NCBI RefSeq assembly: GCF_000241345.1
Contig: NZ_BAED01000064.1
Span: forward strand, 31,676-95,675
Reading direction: 5' to 3'
Length of the DNA stretch: 64,000 nucleotides
From: Gordonia amarae NBRC 15530
Lineage (GTDB): Bacteria; Actinomycetota; Actinomycetes; Mycobacteriales; Mycobacteriaceae
Made by a program: the position numbers and the translations under genes. The notes beneath the pieces are model-generated. The model was not told where the DNA came from and did no database searches. It saw only the letters and a program-made list of their open reading frames with translations. This document shows, piece after piece, positions 16,410 to 25,246 of the stretch (within the stretch, counting starts at the first letter, position 1; each line of letters starts with the position of its first letter).

Positions 16410-17399
16410 ATGACAGCCTCCCCAACCGCGTCGTACGACCGCAACAGCCCCTACGACCTCATCACCATGGGCCGGATCGGCGTCGACATCTACCCGCTGC
16501 AGGATGGTGTCGGCCTCGAAGACGTCGAGACGTTCGGCAAGTATCTCGGCGGCAGTGCCACCAACGTGGCCGTGGCCGCGGCCCGCCACGGCCGCCGCGC
16601 CTCGGTCATCACCGCCACCGGGGCCGACGCCTTCGGGCGGTACCTGCGCACCGAACTCGCCCGGCTGGGCGTCGACAACAGACACGTGAAGGTCGTCGAG
16701 GGACTCAACACGCCGGTCACCTTCTGCGAGATCTTCCCACCCGACGACTTCCCGCTCTACTTCTACCGGGACCCGATCGCGCCGGACCTGACCCTCACCG
16801 AGCCCGACCTGGACCCGCGGGCCATCGCCGACGCCCGGATCTTCTGGACCACCGTCACCGGTCTGTCCCGCGAACCGAGCCGCGCCGCCCACCACGCCGC
16901 CTACCGGGCCCGTGGCAAGGCTCCGCTGACGATCCTGGACCTCGACTACCGGCCGATGTTCTGGCCGTCGCCCGCCGAGGCCACCGAAGCCGTCGGCGAG
17001 GTGCTCGGCCAGGTGACCGTCGCGATCGGCAACAAGGAGGAATGCGAGATCGCCGTCGGTGAGACCGAACCCGACCGTGCCGCCGACGCCCTGCTCGAAC
17101 GGGGAATCGAGGTGGCCGTGGTCAAGCAGGGACCGAAGGGGGTGCTCGCCAAGACCCGCGACGAACGGGTGGAGGTGCCGCCCTACCCGGTGCGGGTCGT
17201 CAACGGCCTCGGCGCCGGCGACGGTTTCGGCGGCGCCGTCTGCCACGGCCTGCTCAGCGGCTGGTCGCTGGAACGGACGCTGCGGTTCGCCAACGTCGCC
17301 GGTGCCATCGTCGCCTCCCGCCGGGAATGTTCGACGGCAATGCCCACCACGGGCGAAGTCGACGCCGTCCTCAACGAAATGGACCTCACCCATGCCTGA
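16410..17399 (+). CDS. iolC: 5-dehydro-2-deoxygluconokinase
   Basis: This 329-residue PfkB/ribokinase-family sugar kinase phosphorylates 5-dehydro-2-deoxy-D-gluconate in myo-inositol catabolism. The N-terminal family signature GGSATNVAVAAARHG and the C-terminal catalytic signature GLGAGDGFGGA (Asp as base) are intact. The start ITMGRIGVDIYPLQ is characteristic of IolC. It is the first gene of the iol operon, opposite the GntR regulator, with a 280-bp regulated promoter region. It overlaps the next gene by 8 bp, suggesting translational coupling. IolC was identified by kinase family, operon position and sequence signature. Confidence 0.93.
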   Translation: MTASPTASYDRNSPYDLITMGRIGVDIYPLQDGVGLEDVETFGKYLGGSATNVAVAAARHGRRASVITATGADAFGRYLRTELARLGVDNRHVKVVEGLNTPVTFCEIFPPDDFPLYFYRDPIAPDLTLTEPDLDPRAIADARIFWTTVTGLSREPSRAAHHAAYRARGKAPLTILDLDYRPMFWPSPAEATEAVGEVLGQVTVAIGNKEECEIAVGETEPDRAADALLERGIEVAVVKQGPKGVLAKTRDERVEVPPYPVRVVNGLGAGDGFGGAVCHGLLSGWSLERTLRFANVAGAIVASRRECSTAMPTTGEVDAVLNEMDLTHA

Positions 17400-18288
17400 T
17401 CAGCCCATCAGCCCCGAGTCTTTCCAGGCGCTGCGCACCGCCCGGCACGCCGATCCGGCGGGTATCGCGACGGCGCTGGGCGGGCGCACCCGGCGGCCGC
17501 TGGTCCGGGGTGACGGCCGGCTGCTGATCGTCGCCGCCGATCATCCGGCCCGGGGCGCGCTCGGCGTCGGATCCGACCCGATGGCGATGGCCGACCGCTA
17601 CGACCTGCTGCAACGGCTGGCCACGGCGCTGGCGCGGCCCGGTGTCGACGGTGTGCTCGGCACCCCCGACATCATCGACGACCTCGCGCTCCTCGGCCTG
17701 CTCGACGACAAGATCGTCGTCGGCTCGATGAATCGTGGCGGTCTGCGTGGGTCGGCGTTCGAAATGGACGACCGGTACACCGCCTATCACGCCGGTGCGC
17801 TGGTCCGCGACGGCCTGGACTTCTCGAAAGTCCTTGTCCGCGTCGATCTCGAGGATCCGGCCACGGTCGTCACCCTGGAGGCCACGGCCAAGGCGGTCGA
17901 CGCCTGCGCCGCGGCCGGGATCGCGATCATGCTGGAACCGTTCATGAGCGGGCGCCGCGACGGCAAGATCGTCAACGACCTGTCCACCGACGCGGTGATC
18001 AACTCGGTCGCCATCGCCTCCGGTCTCGGTGGTTCGTCGGCGTACACCTGGCTCAAACTCCCGGTCGTCGACGACATGGAACGGGTCATGGCGGCCACCA
18101 CGCTGCCCACCCTGCTGCTCGGCGGCGATCCGAGCACCGATCCCGAAACCGTGTACGCCTCCTGGAAATCGGCCCTCGCCCTGCCGGGTGTGCACGGCCT
18201 GGTCGTGGGCCGCACCCTGCTGTACCCGCCGGACGGAGACGTCGCGACCGCCGTCGACACCGCCGCCGCCCTCGTACACGGTGGCTGA
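17392..18288 (+). CDS. Cgl0159-family (beta/alpha)8 aldolase-like protein
   Basis: This 298-residue protein starts at ATG 17392 inside the end of iolC. It resembles the corynebacterial Cgl0159 family, a class I aldolase-like barrel: LLIVAADHPARGALG near residue 44, VLVRVDLEDPATVVTLEATAKAV, MLEPFMSGRRDG and TWLKLPVVDD, with a candidate Schiff-base lysine in the last. The pathway needs an aldolase to split 5-dehydro-2-deoxygluconate-6-phosphate into dihydroxyacetone phosphate and malonate semialdehyde. No classical IolJ (class II) gene is present, so this gene probably fills that step. The assignment is inference from position and fold. Confidence 0.85.
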   Translation: MPDQPISPESFQALRTARHADPAGIATALGGRTRRPLVRGDGRLLIVAADHPARGALGVGSDPMAMADRYDLLQRLATALARPGVDGVLGTPDIIDDLALLGLLDDKIVVGSMNRGGLRGSAFEMDDRYTAYHAGALVRDGLDFSKVLVRVDLEDPATVVTLEATAKAVDACAAAGIAIMLEPFMSGRRDGKIVNDLSTDAVINSVAIASGLGGSSAYTWLKLPVVDDMERVMAATTLPTLLLGGDPSTDPETVYASWKSALALPGVHGLVVGRTLLYPPDGDVATAVDTAAALVHGG

Positions 18289-18341
18289 GTGTTCCCCGAA
18301 TCATCCGCCAACACACCTCGACCGGAGTAACAAGAGTCCCG

Positions 18342-19262
18342 ATGGCTGCAACCTTCAACGAGTGGTTCCACCGGCGCGGCGAACTGTCCCGCGACGGGTG
18401 GGAATCGGTGGTGGACGGCTCCCTGCCCGGCTGGAGCCACACAGGTATCCGCGTGACCGACCTCGGCGGCACCGCCCGCGACCTGCCCGCCGGTGACATT
18501 GAACGCATCGTGATCCCGCTCTCGGGTGGCGGCTGCGAGGTGGACCATGCCGGGACGACCACCCGATTGACGGGCCGGGCAGGGGTTTTCGACGGACCCA
18601 CCGACGTGCTGTACCTGGGCGCGGGCTCGTCGGCGACGCTGCGCGGCACCTGCCGGGTGGCCGTCGCCGAAGCGCCGACGACGGTCCGCAAACCGGCGAA
18701 GTATATTGCGGCGTCCGAGGTTCCGGTAGAGGTGCGGGGCGCCGGCCGCGACACCCGGCAGGTGCATAACTTCGGCACCCCCGCCGCACTGGACGCGGCC
18801 GCGCTCATCGTGTGTGAAGTGATCACGCCGGGCGGCAACTGGTCGTCGCATCCGGCACACAAGCACGACGAGTACGTGGCCGGGCATGAGGCGCGGCTGG
18901 AGGAGATCTACTATTTCGAGGCCGCACCGAGCCGCGCCATCCCGGCCGGGGTGAGCATCCCCGCCGATGCCGACGCTTTCGGCAGCTTCGTCACCTATTC
19001 GTCGTCGGCGGGGGAGATCGACACCAACGCCATTGTCCGCACCGGCGATATCGCGTTGGTGCCGTACGGGTATCACGGTCCGGCGATGGCCGCCCCCGAA
19101 TACGACCTGTACTACCTGAACGTGATGGCCGGTCCCGACCCCGAACGGATCTGGCTGATCAGCGACGACCCGTGCCAGGCCTGGCTGCGCGAGACCTGGA
19201 CCGGTCAGGACGCCGATCCCCGCCTGCCATATACCCCACCCATCCAAGGAGATTCGCGGTGA
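18342..19262 (+). CDS. iolB: 5-deoxy-glucuronate isomerase
   Basis: This 306-residue bicupin enzyme isomerises 5-deoxy-D-glucuronate to 5-dehydro-2-deoxygluconate. The metal-binding cupin motif TPGGNWSSHPAHKHDE (about 167-181), LEEIYYFE and the late VPYGYHGP histidine are all typical of IolB. The SD GGAG stands ahead of ATG 18342. The stop overlaps the GTG of iolD (GTGA). Full length and intact. Confidence 0.95.
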   Translation: MAATFNEWFHRRGELSRDGWESVVDGSLPGWSHTGIRVTDLGGTARDLPAGDIERIVIPLSGGGCEVDHAGTTTRLTGRAGVFDGPTDVLYLGAGSSATLRGTCRVAVAEAPTTVRKPAKYIAASEVPVEVRGAGRDTRQVHNFGTPAALDAAALIVCEVITPGGNWSSHPAHKHDEYVAGHEARLEEIYYFEAAPSRAIPAGVSIPADADAFGSFVTYSSSAGEIDTNAIVRTGDIALVPYGYHGPAMAAPEYDLYYLNVMAGPDPERIWLISDDPCQAWLRETWTGQDADPRLPYTPPIQGDSR

Positions 19263-21199
19263 CCGCTGCGCGACACACCACCAGACGCATGACCGTCTCG
19301 CAGGCGCTGATCGAGTTCCTGGCCCACCAGTGGACCGTCGACGGCGACCTCCGCGAACGCACGATCGCGGGCACCTTCGGGATCTTCGGGCACGGCAACG
19401 TCGCCGGGATCGGGCAGGCGCTGCTGCAGGCCGCCGAGACCGAGGCCGGGTCGATGCCGTTCTTCCAGGCCCGCAACGAGCAGGCGATGGTGCACCAGTC
19501 GGTGGGTTACGCCCGGATGCACCGCCGCCGTGGCACTTTGGCATCGGCCGCGTCGGTGGGTCCGGGGGCGGCCAACATGCTCACCGGCGCCGCGCTCGCC
19601 ACCGCCAACCGGCTGCCGGCGCTGCTGCTCGTGTCGGACACGTTCGCCACCCGCGTCGCCGACCCGGTGCTGCAACAACTCGAACACCCCCACGATCCGG
19701 GTATTCAGGTCTCGGAAGCGTTCCGGCCGCTGTCCCGGTTCTTCGACCGCGTGCAGCGGCCCGAGCAACTGTTCTCCATCGCGCTCGGCGCCATGCGGGT
19801 GCTCACCGACCCGGCCGAGACCGGTGCGGTCACCATCGCCCTCCCCGAGGACGTGCAGGCCGAAATGCTGGACGTGCCTGTCGAATTCCTGGCCGACCGG
19901 GAGTGGCACATCCGCCGTCCGCCGCCCGAACGTGGACCGCTGTCCCGCGCGGTCGAGGCGATCGGGGGTGCGCGGCGGCCGCTGCTGGTGGCCGGTGGCG
20001 GCGTGATCTACTCCGGTGCCGAGGACGCGCTGCGCGAGTTCGCCGAGGCCACCGGGATTCCGGTGGCCACCACCCAGGCCGGCGGCGGCTCGCTGCCCTG
20101 GGATCATCCGCTGAATCTGGGCGGGGTGGGTGCCACCGGCTCGGCGGCGGCCAACGCGATCGCCGCCGAAGCCGATGTGATCATCGGGATCGGTACGCGC
20201 TACAGCGATTTCACCACCGCCAGCCGGACCGCCTTCCAGCACGAGGGGGTGCGGTTCGTCAACGTCAACGTCGCCTCGTTCGACGCCTACAAGCACGGCT
20301 CGCAACTGCCGGTGATCGCAGACGCCCGCGCCACCCTGGTCGAACTGCGTACCGCACTCGACGGGCAGCGGGTCGCCGCCGAGCACGCGTGGCATGCGCA
20401 GAACGTGAAGTCGGACTGGGATACCCAGGTGGACAGGGCTTTCGAACCCACCGGCGGTGAGCTTCCCGGACAGCCGGAGATCATCGGCACCATCAATGCG
20501 GCGATGGCCCCCGAGGACGTGATCATCCAGGCCGCCGGATCGCTCCCCGGAGATCTCCAAAAGCTCTGGCGGGTACGGGATCCACTTGGTTACCACGTCG
20601 AGTACGCCTTCTCCTGCATGGGCTACGAGATCGCCGGTGGTCTCGGCGCCAAACGCGGTTTGCTCGCCCTCGGCGACGACCGCGACGTCGTGGTGATGGT
20701 GGGTGACGGCTCCTACCTGATGTTGCACACCGAACTGTTGACGGCGGTGGCCGAACGCATCAAACTGATCGTCGTCATCATCCAGAACCACGGCTACGCC
20801 TCCATCGGGCACCTGTCGGAAACGGTTGGCTCCCAGCGCTTCGGCACCCGCTACCGGTACGCCGAACCGGCAGACGGCGACCGGGCCAAGGCCACCTTCG
20901 AACGCGGCGAGTTCCTGCCCGTCGACCTGGCCGCCAACGCCCGCAGTTACGGCGTCGACGTCATCGACATCAAACCCGGACCTGATGCGCTGCAGGAGCT
21001 TTCGGAGGCAATCGGCACCGCCAAGGCCGCCGACGGCCCCACCGTCATCCACATCAACAGCGACCCGTTCGTGTACGCACCCGACGGTCACGGCTGGTGG
21101 GACGTGCCGGTGGCCGAGACCTCCGAGGTCGAGAGCACCCGCGCCGCCCGCGCCGAATACCTCGAACAGCAGCAGCTCCAGCGTCCCCTCATCGGCTGA
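19259..21199 (+). CDS. iolD: 3D-(3,5/4)-trihydroxycyclohexane-1,2-dione acylhydrolase
   Basis: This 646-residue thiamine-diphosphate enzyme opens the cyclohexane ring in inositol catabolism. The N-terminal pyrimidine-binding domain (GIFGHGNVAGIGQAL, ARNEQAMVHQSVGYAR with the catalytic Glu), a central Rossmann domain and the C-terminal PP-binding motif GDGSYLMLHTEL are present. The start GTG 19259 has AAGGAG seven bases upstream and overlaps the iolB stop; ATG 19289 is an alternative. Sequence length and domain order match IolD of Bacillus and Corynebacterium. Full length, no disrupted motif. Confidence 0.95.
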   Translation: MTAARHTTRRMTVSQALIEFLAHQWTVDGDLRERTIAGTFGIFGHGNVAGIGQALLQAAETEAGSMPFFQARNEQAMVHQSVGYARMHRRRGTLASAASVGPGAANMLTGAALATANRLPALLLVSDTFATRVADPVLQQLEHPHDPGIQVSEAFRPLSRFFDRVQRPEQLFSIALGAMRVLTDPAETGAVTIALPEDVQAEMLDVPVEFLADREWHIRRPPPERGPLSRAVEAIGGARRPLLVAGGGVIYSGAEDALREFAEATGIPVATTQAGGGSLPWDHPLNLGGVGATGSAAANAIAAEADVIIGIGTRYSDFTTASRTAFQHEGVRFVNVNVASFDAYKHGSQLPVIADARATLVELRTALDGQRVAAEHAWHAQNVKSDWDTQVDRAFEPTGGELPGQPEIIGTINAAMAPEDVIIQAAGSLPGDLQKLWRVRDPLGYHVEYAFSCMGYEIAGGLGAKRGLLALGDDRDVVVMVGDGSYLMLHTELLTAVAERIKLIVVIIQNHGYASIGHLSETVGSQRFGTRYRYAEPADGDRAKATFERGEFLPVDLAANARSYGVDVIDIKPGPDALQELSEAIGTAKAADGPTVIHINSDPFVYAPDGHGWWDVPVAETSEVESTRAARAEYLEQQQLQRPLIG

Positions 21200-21226
21200 A
21201 CACTCACCACCGCAAGGACTTACGAT

Positions 21227-22171
21227 ATGACCACCACCGAACACGCACCAGCTGCCGTCGGCGCCCACACCGAGGGCCTGCGCATCGGCACCGCCCCCGA
21301 CTCGTGGGGTGTCTGGTTCCCCGAGCATCCGCGACAAACCCCGTGGGAGCGTTTCCTCGACGAGGTCGCCGACGCCGGCTACACCTACATCGAGCTCGGC
21401 CCGTACGGTTACCTGCCCACCGACCCGGCGCAACTGTCGGACGAACTCGCCAAGCGGAACCTGAAACTGTCCGGCGGCACCATCTTCACCGGCTTCCACA
21501 AGGGCGATGATCAGTGGGACCGTGCCTGGGGCCAGGCATCAAACATCGCGAAACTGGTGCGCGACATGGGTGCCGAACACATCGTCGTCATCCCGGACCT
21601 GTGGCGTTCGGACCTCACCGGCGAGGCGCTGGAACCGCGCACTCTCGAGGGCGAGCAGTGGGACCGGCTCGCCGTCGGCCACGACAGGCTCGGCAAGGCG
21701 CTGCTGGAGGAGTTCGGGGTGCACCAGCAGTTCCATTCGCACGCCGACAGCCACGTCGGCACCCGCCGCGAGGTGCAGCGGATCCTGGAGCTGACCGACC
21801 CGCGCTACTTCAACCTGTGCCTGGACACCGGCCACTACGCCTACTACGGCGGCGACAACGTGGCCCTCATCGAGGCCCACCCCGACCGCATCGGCTACCT
21901 GCACCTCAAGCAGGTCGACCAGGAGCTGCTGTTCGAGGCGCTGAAGAACGACACCCCGTTTGCCGACTGCGCCGCCGAGGTGATGGTCGAACCACCCAGC
22001 GGTGTACCGGATTTCGCGCCCATCATCGACGCCGTCAGCAAGATCGACTCCGACATCTTCGCGATCGTCGAACAGGACATGCCGGGCTGCGACGTCGACG
22101 CCCCGCTCGGCATCGCCACCCGCACTCGCAAGCACATCTTCAGCTGCCACCACATGACCCGCAACGGCTGA
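21227..22171 (+). CDS. iolE: Inosose dehydratase
   Basis: This 314-residue TIM-barrel enzyme dehydrates 2-keto-myo-inositol to the trihydroxycyclohexanedione used by IolD. The opening APDSWGVWFPEHPRQTPWERFLDEVADAGY is diagnostic. Metal ligands are visible in FHSHADSHVG, LCLDTGHYAYY, HLKQVD and VEQDMPGCD. AAGGA precedes ATG 21227. It lies 27 bp behind iolD in the same operon. Confidence 0.95.
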   Translation: MTTTEHAPAAVGAHTEGLRIGTAPDSWGVWFPEHPRQTPWERFLDEVADAGYTYIELGPYGYLPTDPAQLSDELAKRNLKLSGGTIFTGFHKGDDQWDRAWGQASNIAKLVRDMGAEHIVVIPDLWRSDLTGEALEPRTLEGEQWDRLAVGHDRLGKALLEEFGVHQQFHSHADSHVGTRREVQRILELTDPRYFNLCLDTGHYAYYGGDNVALIEAHPDRIGYLHLKQVDQELLFEALKNDTPFADCAAEVMVEPPSGVPDFAPIIDAVSKIDSDIFAIVEQDMPGCDVDAPLGIATRTRKHIFSCHHMTRNG

Positions 22172-22202
22172 CGCCGCCGACCACCGAGGAGGGCCACACC
22201 CC

Positions 22203-23219
22203 ATGAGCACCAACGATCTTCGCGTCGGTGTCGTCGGCGCCGGAATGATGGGCGCCGACCACATCAAGCGCATCAACGCCACCATCGCCGGTGCGACGGT
22301 GTCGGCGGTCGTCGAACCCGACGAGCAGCGCCGGGCCGCGGCGCTCGCCACCGCGCCCGGTGCGGAAGGCTACGGGCGGCTCGAGGATGCCCTCGACGCC
22401 GACGCCCTCGACGCCGTGCTGATCGCCACCCCCGGCAAGTTCCACACGCCGGTGCTGCTGCCCGCGCTCGCCGCCGGGCTGCCCATCCTGTGCGAGAAGC
22501 CGCTCACCCAGGACCCCGAATCGTCATGGGAAGTGCTCGAAGCCGAGCAGGCCACGGGCCGCAGGCTCATCCAGGTGGGGTTCATGCGGCGCTTCGACCC
22601 CGAGTACGCGGCGCTGCGCGAACTGATCGCCGCCGGCAGCGCCGGTGACCTGCTGATGCTGCACTGCGCCCACCGCAACGCGAGCGTCCCCGACAGCTAC
22701 ATCCAGCCGATGCTGATCAACGATTCGGTGGTGCACGAGTTCGACGTGGTGCCCTGGCTCGCCGGCGGCTCGATCGTCAACGTGGAAGTGCGTGCGGGCA
22801 AACGCAACTCGCTGACCCCCGACCGGCTGCGCGAACCGATCCTGGTGCTGATGGAACTCGACAACGGGGTGATCGTCGACGTCGAGATGAACGTGTCCAT
22901 TCAGTTCGGCTACCAGGTGGCCACCGAGGCGGTGTTCGAGAAGGGCGTGGCCCGCATCGGGCAGCCCGGCGGCCTGCAACTGTGGCAGGACGGCGCGTTC
23001 CGCATCGGCGAACACGCCGACTTCACCACCCGCTTCGCCACCGCCTACGACAGGCAGGTGCAGGCCTGGGTCGACGCGGCCAGACAGGGCGGCATCGACG
23101 GGCCGTCGGCGTGGGACGGCTACAAGGTGGCCGTCGCCTGCCAGGCCGGGGTCAAGGCCCTGGAAAGCAGCGGCCCGATCGCGGTCGAACTGCCCCCGAC
23201 GCCCGACTTCTACGCCTGA
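22203..23219 (+). CDS. iolG: Inositol 2-dehydrogenase (Gfo/Idh/MocA)
   Basis: This 338-residue NAD-dependent enzyme oxidises myo-inositol to scyllo-inosose, the first pathway step. It has the Rossmann motif VVGAGMMGADHIKRI, CEKPLT near residue 99 (catalytic Lys), VGFMRRFDPEYA and LINDSVVHEFDVVPWL with the catalytic Asp and His of IolG-type enzymes. It lies 31 bp behind iolE, with GGAGGG before ATG 22203. Three Gfo/Idh/MocA enzymes exist in the window; this one has the canonical IolG sequence and operon position. Confidence 0.93.
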   Translation: MSTNDLRVGVVGAGMMGADHIKRINATIAGATVSAVVEPDEQRRAAALATAPGAEGYGRLEDALDADALDAVLIATPGKFHTPVLLPALAAGLPILCEKPLTQDPESSWEVLEAEQATGRRLIQVGFMRRFDPEYAALRELIAAGSAGDLLMLHCAHRNASVPDSYIQPMLINDSVVHEFDVVPWLAGGSIVNVEVRAGKRNSLTPDRLREPILVLMELDNGVIVDVEMNVSIQFGYQVATEAVFEKGVARIGQPGGLQLWQDGAFRIGEHADFTTRFATAYDRQVQAWVDAARQGGIDGPSAWDGYKVAVACQAGVKALESSGPIAVELPPTPDFYA

Positions 23220-23231
23220 GGACACCCGCTC

Positions 23232-24098
23232 ATGGTCCGTATCGCCCTCGACCCCACCCCGTACCACTCCACCCACGGCTTCCTCGACTTCTTCGACGTC
23301 GCCGCCAAGGCCGGCTACGAGTGGATCCAGCTCACCCCGCACCCCGACTTCATCCCGTTCTTCTCCCACCCCCGCGTCGACCGCGCGTTCCTGAAGAAGG
23401 TGCGTGAGCGCGCGGCGTCGGCGGGTGTGGGCATCTCCTCGCTGCTGCCGGTGCAGCGCATCTCCTGGCCCGAGGAACTGCCCAGGGAGGCAGCGGTGCG
23501 CAACTTCCGGCGCATCATCGACATCGCCTCGGAACTGGAGGTGCCGGTGATCAACACCGAGTTCAGCGGCCGCCCCGAACGCGCCGAGGAATCCGAGGCC
23601 GGCTTCTACCGGTCGATGGAGACGCTGCTGCCGCTGCTTGAAACGGCGGGCGTCACCCTCAACTTCGACCCGCACCCTGACGACTTCGTCGAGGACGGCC
23701 TGGCCGCCTGGCAGATCCTGCGCGGCCTCGACTCCGCCGCCGTCGGCTTCGTCTACGTCGGCTCGCACACCTTCCACTACGGCGACCGGGCGGTGAGCCT
23801 GATCCCCGAACTCGGTGACCGGCTGCGCGCGGTGTACGCCGCCGACACCTTCGACCACCACCGCTCCCACGGCCTGCGCTACATCACCAACCCACCCGGC
23901 AACGCCGTCCGCGTCCACCAGCACCTGCGTATCGGCGACGGCGACGTCGACTGGACCGAACTGTTCACCACCCTGCGCGCCTCCGGTTTCCTCGACCGCG
24001 ACGACGCCATCATCTGCTCCAACGTCTTCGCCGAAGACGAGCACGCCGACGAAACCTCCGAATACCAACTCGCCACACTCCGCGACCTCGTCAGGTGA
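23232..24098 (+). CDS. iolH: IolH-type sugar phosphate isomerase/epimerase
   Basis: This 288-residue xylose-isomerase-like barrel begins MVRIALDPTPYHSTHGFLDF. Metal-site residues occur in NTEFSG (Glu), NFDPHPDDF, VGSHTFHYG and the late CSNVFAEDE. IolH lies in most actinobacterial iol operons, but its reaction is not firmly established; an epimerase or ring-isomer role is assumed. It lies 12 bp behind iolG and is the last gene of the operon. A repeat with terminator-like hairpins begins seven bases past its stop. Confidence 0.9.
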   Translation: MVRIALDPTPYHSTHGFLDFFDVAAKAGYEWIQLTPHPDFIPFFSHPRVDRAFLKKVRERAASAGVGISSLLPVQRISWPEELPREAAVRNFRRIIDIASELEVPVINTEFSGRPERAEESEAGFYRSMETLLPLLETAGVTLNFDPHPDDFVEDGLAAWQILRGLDSAAVGFVYVGSHTFHYGDRAVSLIPELGDRLRAVYAADTFDHHRSHGLRYITNPPGNAVRVHQHLRIGDGDVDWTELFTTLRASGFLDRDDAIICSNVFAEDEHADETSEYQLATLRDLVR

Positions 24099-24104
24099 CC
24101 ACCA

Positions 24105-24148
24105 TTCCACCCATAACTGGAGGATCCTCCCTTTGTTGACGGAGGATC
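24105..24148 (+). repeat. 44-bp direct repeat with paired palindromes, left copy
   Basis: It begins TTCCACCCATAACTGG and contains the palindrome GGAGGATCCTCC, a CTTTGTTGAC spacer and a second GGAGGATC. In this copy the second palindrome is completed to GGAGGATCCTCC by 24152, so the two can pair as a hairpin. An identical 44-mer lies at 25132-25175. It may terminate the iol operon. Confidence 0.9.
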
Positions 24149-24170
24149 CTCCGGTCTCGGGTGGATCGAC

Positions 24171-25100
24171 CTATGCCGCAGACAGGCCGAGCCGGCGAAG
24201 CCAGTCGGCTACCAGTGGGACCACGCGATCGGTGAGCAGGTCGTCCCATACCCACCGGATCACCATCACGTCGAGCTTGCGTAAGGCGTCCTCCCGGGCC
24301 TTCTCGCGCCGGACGACGTCGAACGGTGTCTCCCCTGTACGGACGTACTTCTGGTACTTGACCATGCCGTCGAACTCGCCGACAAGCCGGCCGCACCATG
24401 TGTAGTCGCACCGTGCGACGAACCTGCCGTCGGCTCCGTGAAACTCCTGTTGGAGCCGTGGCACGGGGAGTCCGGCACAGATCATCTGGGCCCGGCCCCA
24501 CGATTCGCCGGGATTCTCGGAGCCCGCATCGGCGAAGGCCAGTGCGCGCCGGGCGATCCCCACGCCTGCCCGAGTGCCGTCGAGGATCTCAGCGATGTCA
24601 TCGGCCGTGACGCCGTTGCGGAGGGCGGAGTCCATGACCGCCAGCGCTTGCGCGAAGTCCGACGCACCACACGCCACGTCGGCCGCGGTCCGGGCAGGGG
24701 AAGTGACAGCCACCCCATCGACGACCACGACTTCGGACGCGTCGAGATACCCCGGGTGCAGGTGCCGGCGAGCGCTGATCTTTCCGGCCTTCGCACCGCT
24801 GGTGGTGTGCACCTTGCTCAGGTCGGGCAGGAGCATGGCAAGCCCGTGTACGGAGGCTGCCGACTGGTGGCTCAGGACGTTCCCTTCTGTCAGGGTCGAC
24901 GCGGCGATCGACCGCAACCGGTACAGCTCCGACGGTGTGTGGTCGCCGACGGCGAATGCTCCGGCCCAGATCTTGGTGAGTTCGCCCCGCTTCACGCCCT
25001 GGTTGAGCAGATAGTCGGACCAGCCGACGGAGAGCGCGGTGCGCCGATAGACGATGCCATGTTGATCCCGTGGATAGTTGTCCATGAGAATCAGACGCAC
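24171..25100 (-). CDS. AbiEi-like/DUF559-like nuclease-fold protein
   Basis: This protein has about 309 residues. The N-terminal 60 residues resemble the winged-helix antitoxin-like domain of AbiEi proteins (QHGIVYRRTALSVGWSDY ... GELTKIWAGAFAVGD). The C-terminus looks like a restriction-endonuclease-like fold: RCDYTWCGRLVGEFDGMVKY supplies D...ExD and Lys, followed by an R/K-rich helix and the strand VMVIRWVWDDL. Such proteins are common, poorly characterised actinobacterial genes. GTG 25100 with AGGGGG upstream is preferred; ATG 25085 is possible. It has no partner gene and is bracketed by direct repeats, which suggests a mobile or recombined unit. Confidence 0.75.
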   Translation of the reverse strand: MRLILMDNYPRDQHGIVYRRTALSVGWSDYLLNQGVKRGELTKIWAGAFAVGDHTPSELYRLRSIAASTLTEGNVLSHQSAASVHGLAMLLPDLSKVHTTSGAKAGKISARRHLHPGYLDASEVVVVDGVAVTSPARTAADVACGASDFAQALAVMDSALRNGVTADDIAEILDGTRAGVGIARRALAFADAGSENPGESWGRAQMICAGLPVPRLQQEFHGADGRFVARCDYTWCGRLVGEFDGMVKYQKYVRTGETPFDVVRREKAREDALRKLDVMVIRWVWDDLLTDRVVPLVADWLRRLGLSAA

Positions 25101-25131
25101 CGGACCCCCTGTTGGATCCATCGAACTTTTG

Positions 25132-25175
25132 TTCCACCCATAACTGGAGGATCCTCCCTTTGTTGACGGAGGATC
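25132..25175 (+). repeat. 44-bp direct repeat with paired palindromes, right copy
   Basis: It is identical to 24105-24148 over 44 bp, 1,027 bp apart, in the same orientation. The following 20 bases are similar but diverged, ending again in GGTGGATC. Here the second palindrome is broken (GGATCTTTC). The repeats enclose the whole nuclease-like gene. Confidence 0.9.
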
Positions 25176-25246
25176 TTTCAGTTTCTGGTGGATCCACAGT
25201 TGGTTGACCGACGCGGACCGGGCCTCCCCGCGGCTAGGCTGGGCGG

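Noticed and set aside
19205..21499. 764-codon minus-strand frame antisense to iolD
   Set aside because: IolD on the plus strand is unambiguous; the antisense frame shows only compositional bias.
24105..25175. Direct repeats read as a CRISPR array
   Set aside because: There are only two copies, 1,027 bp apart with a gene between them.
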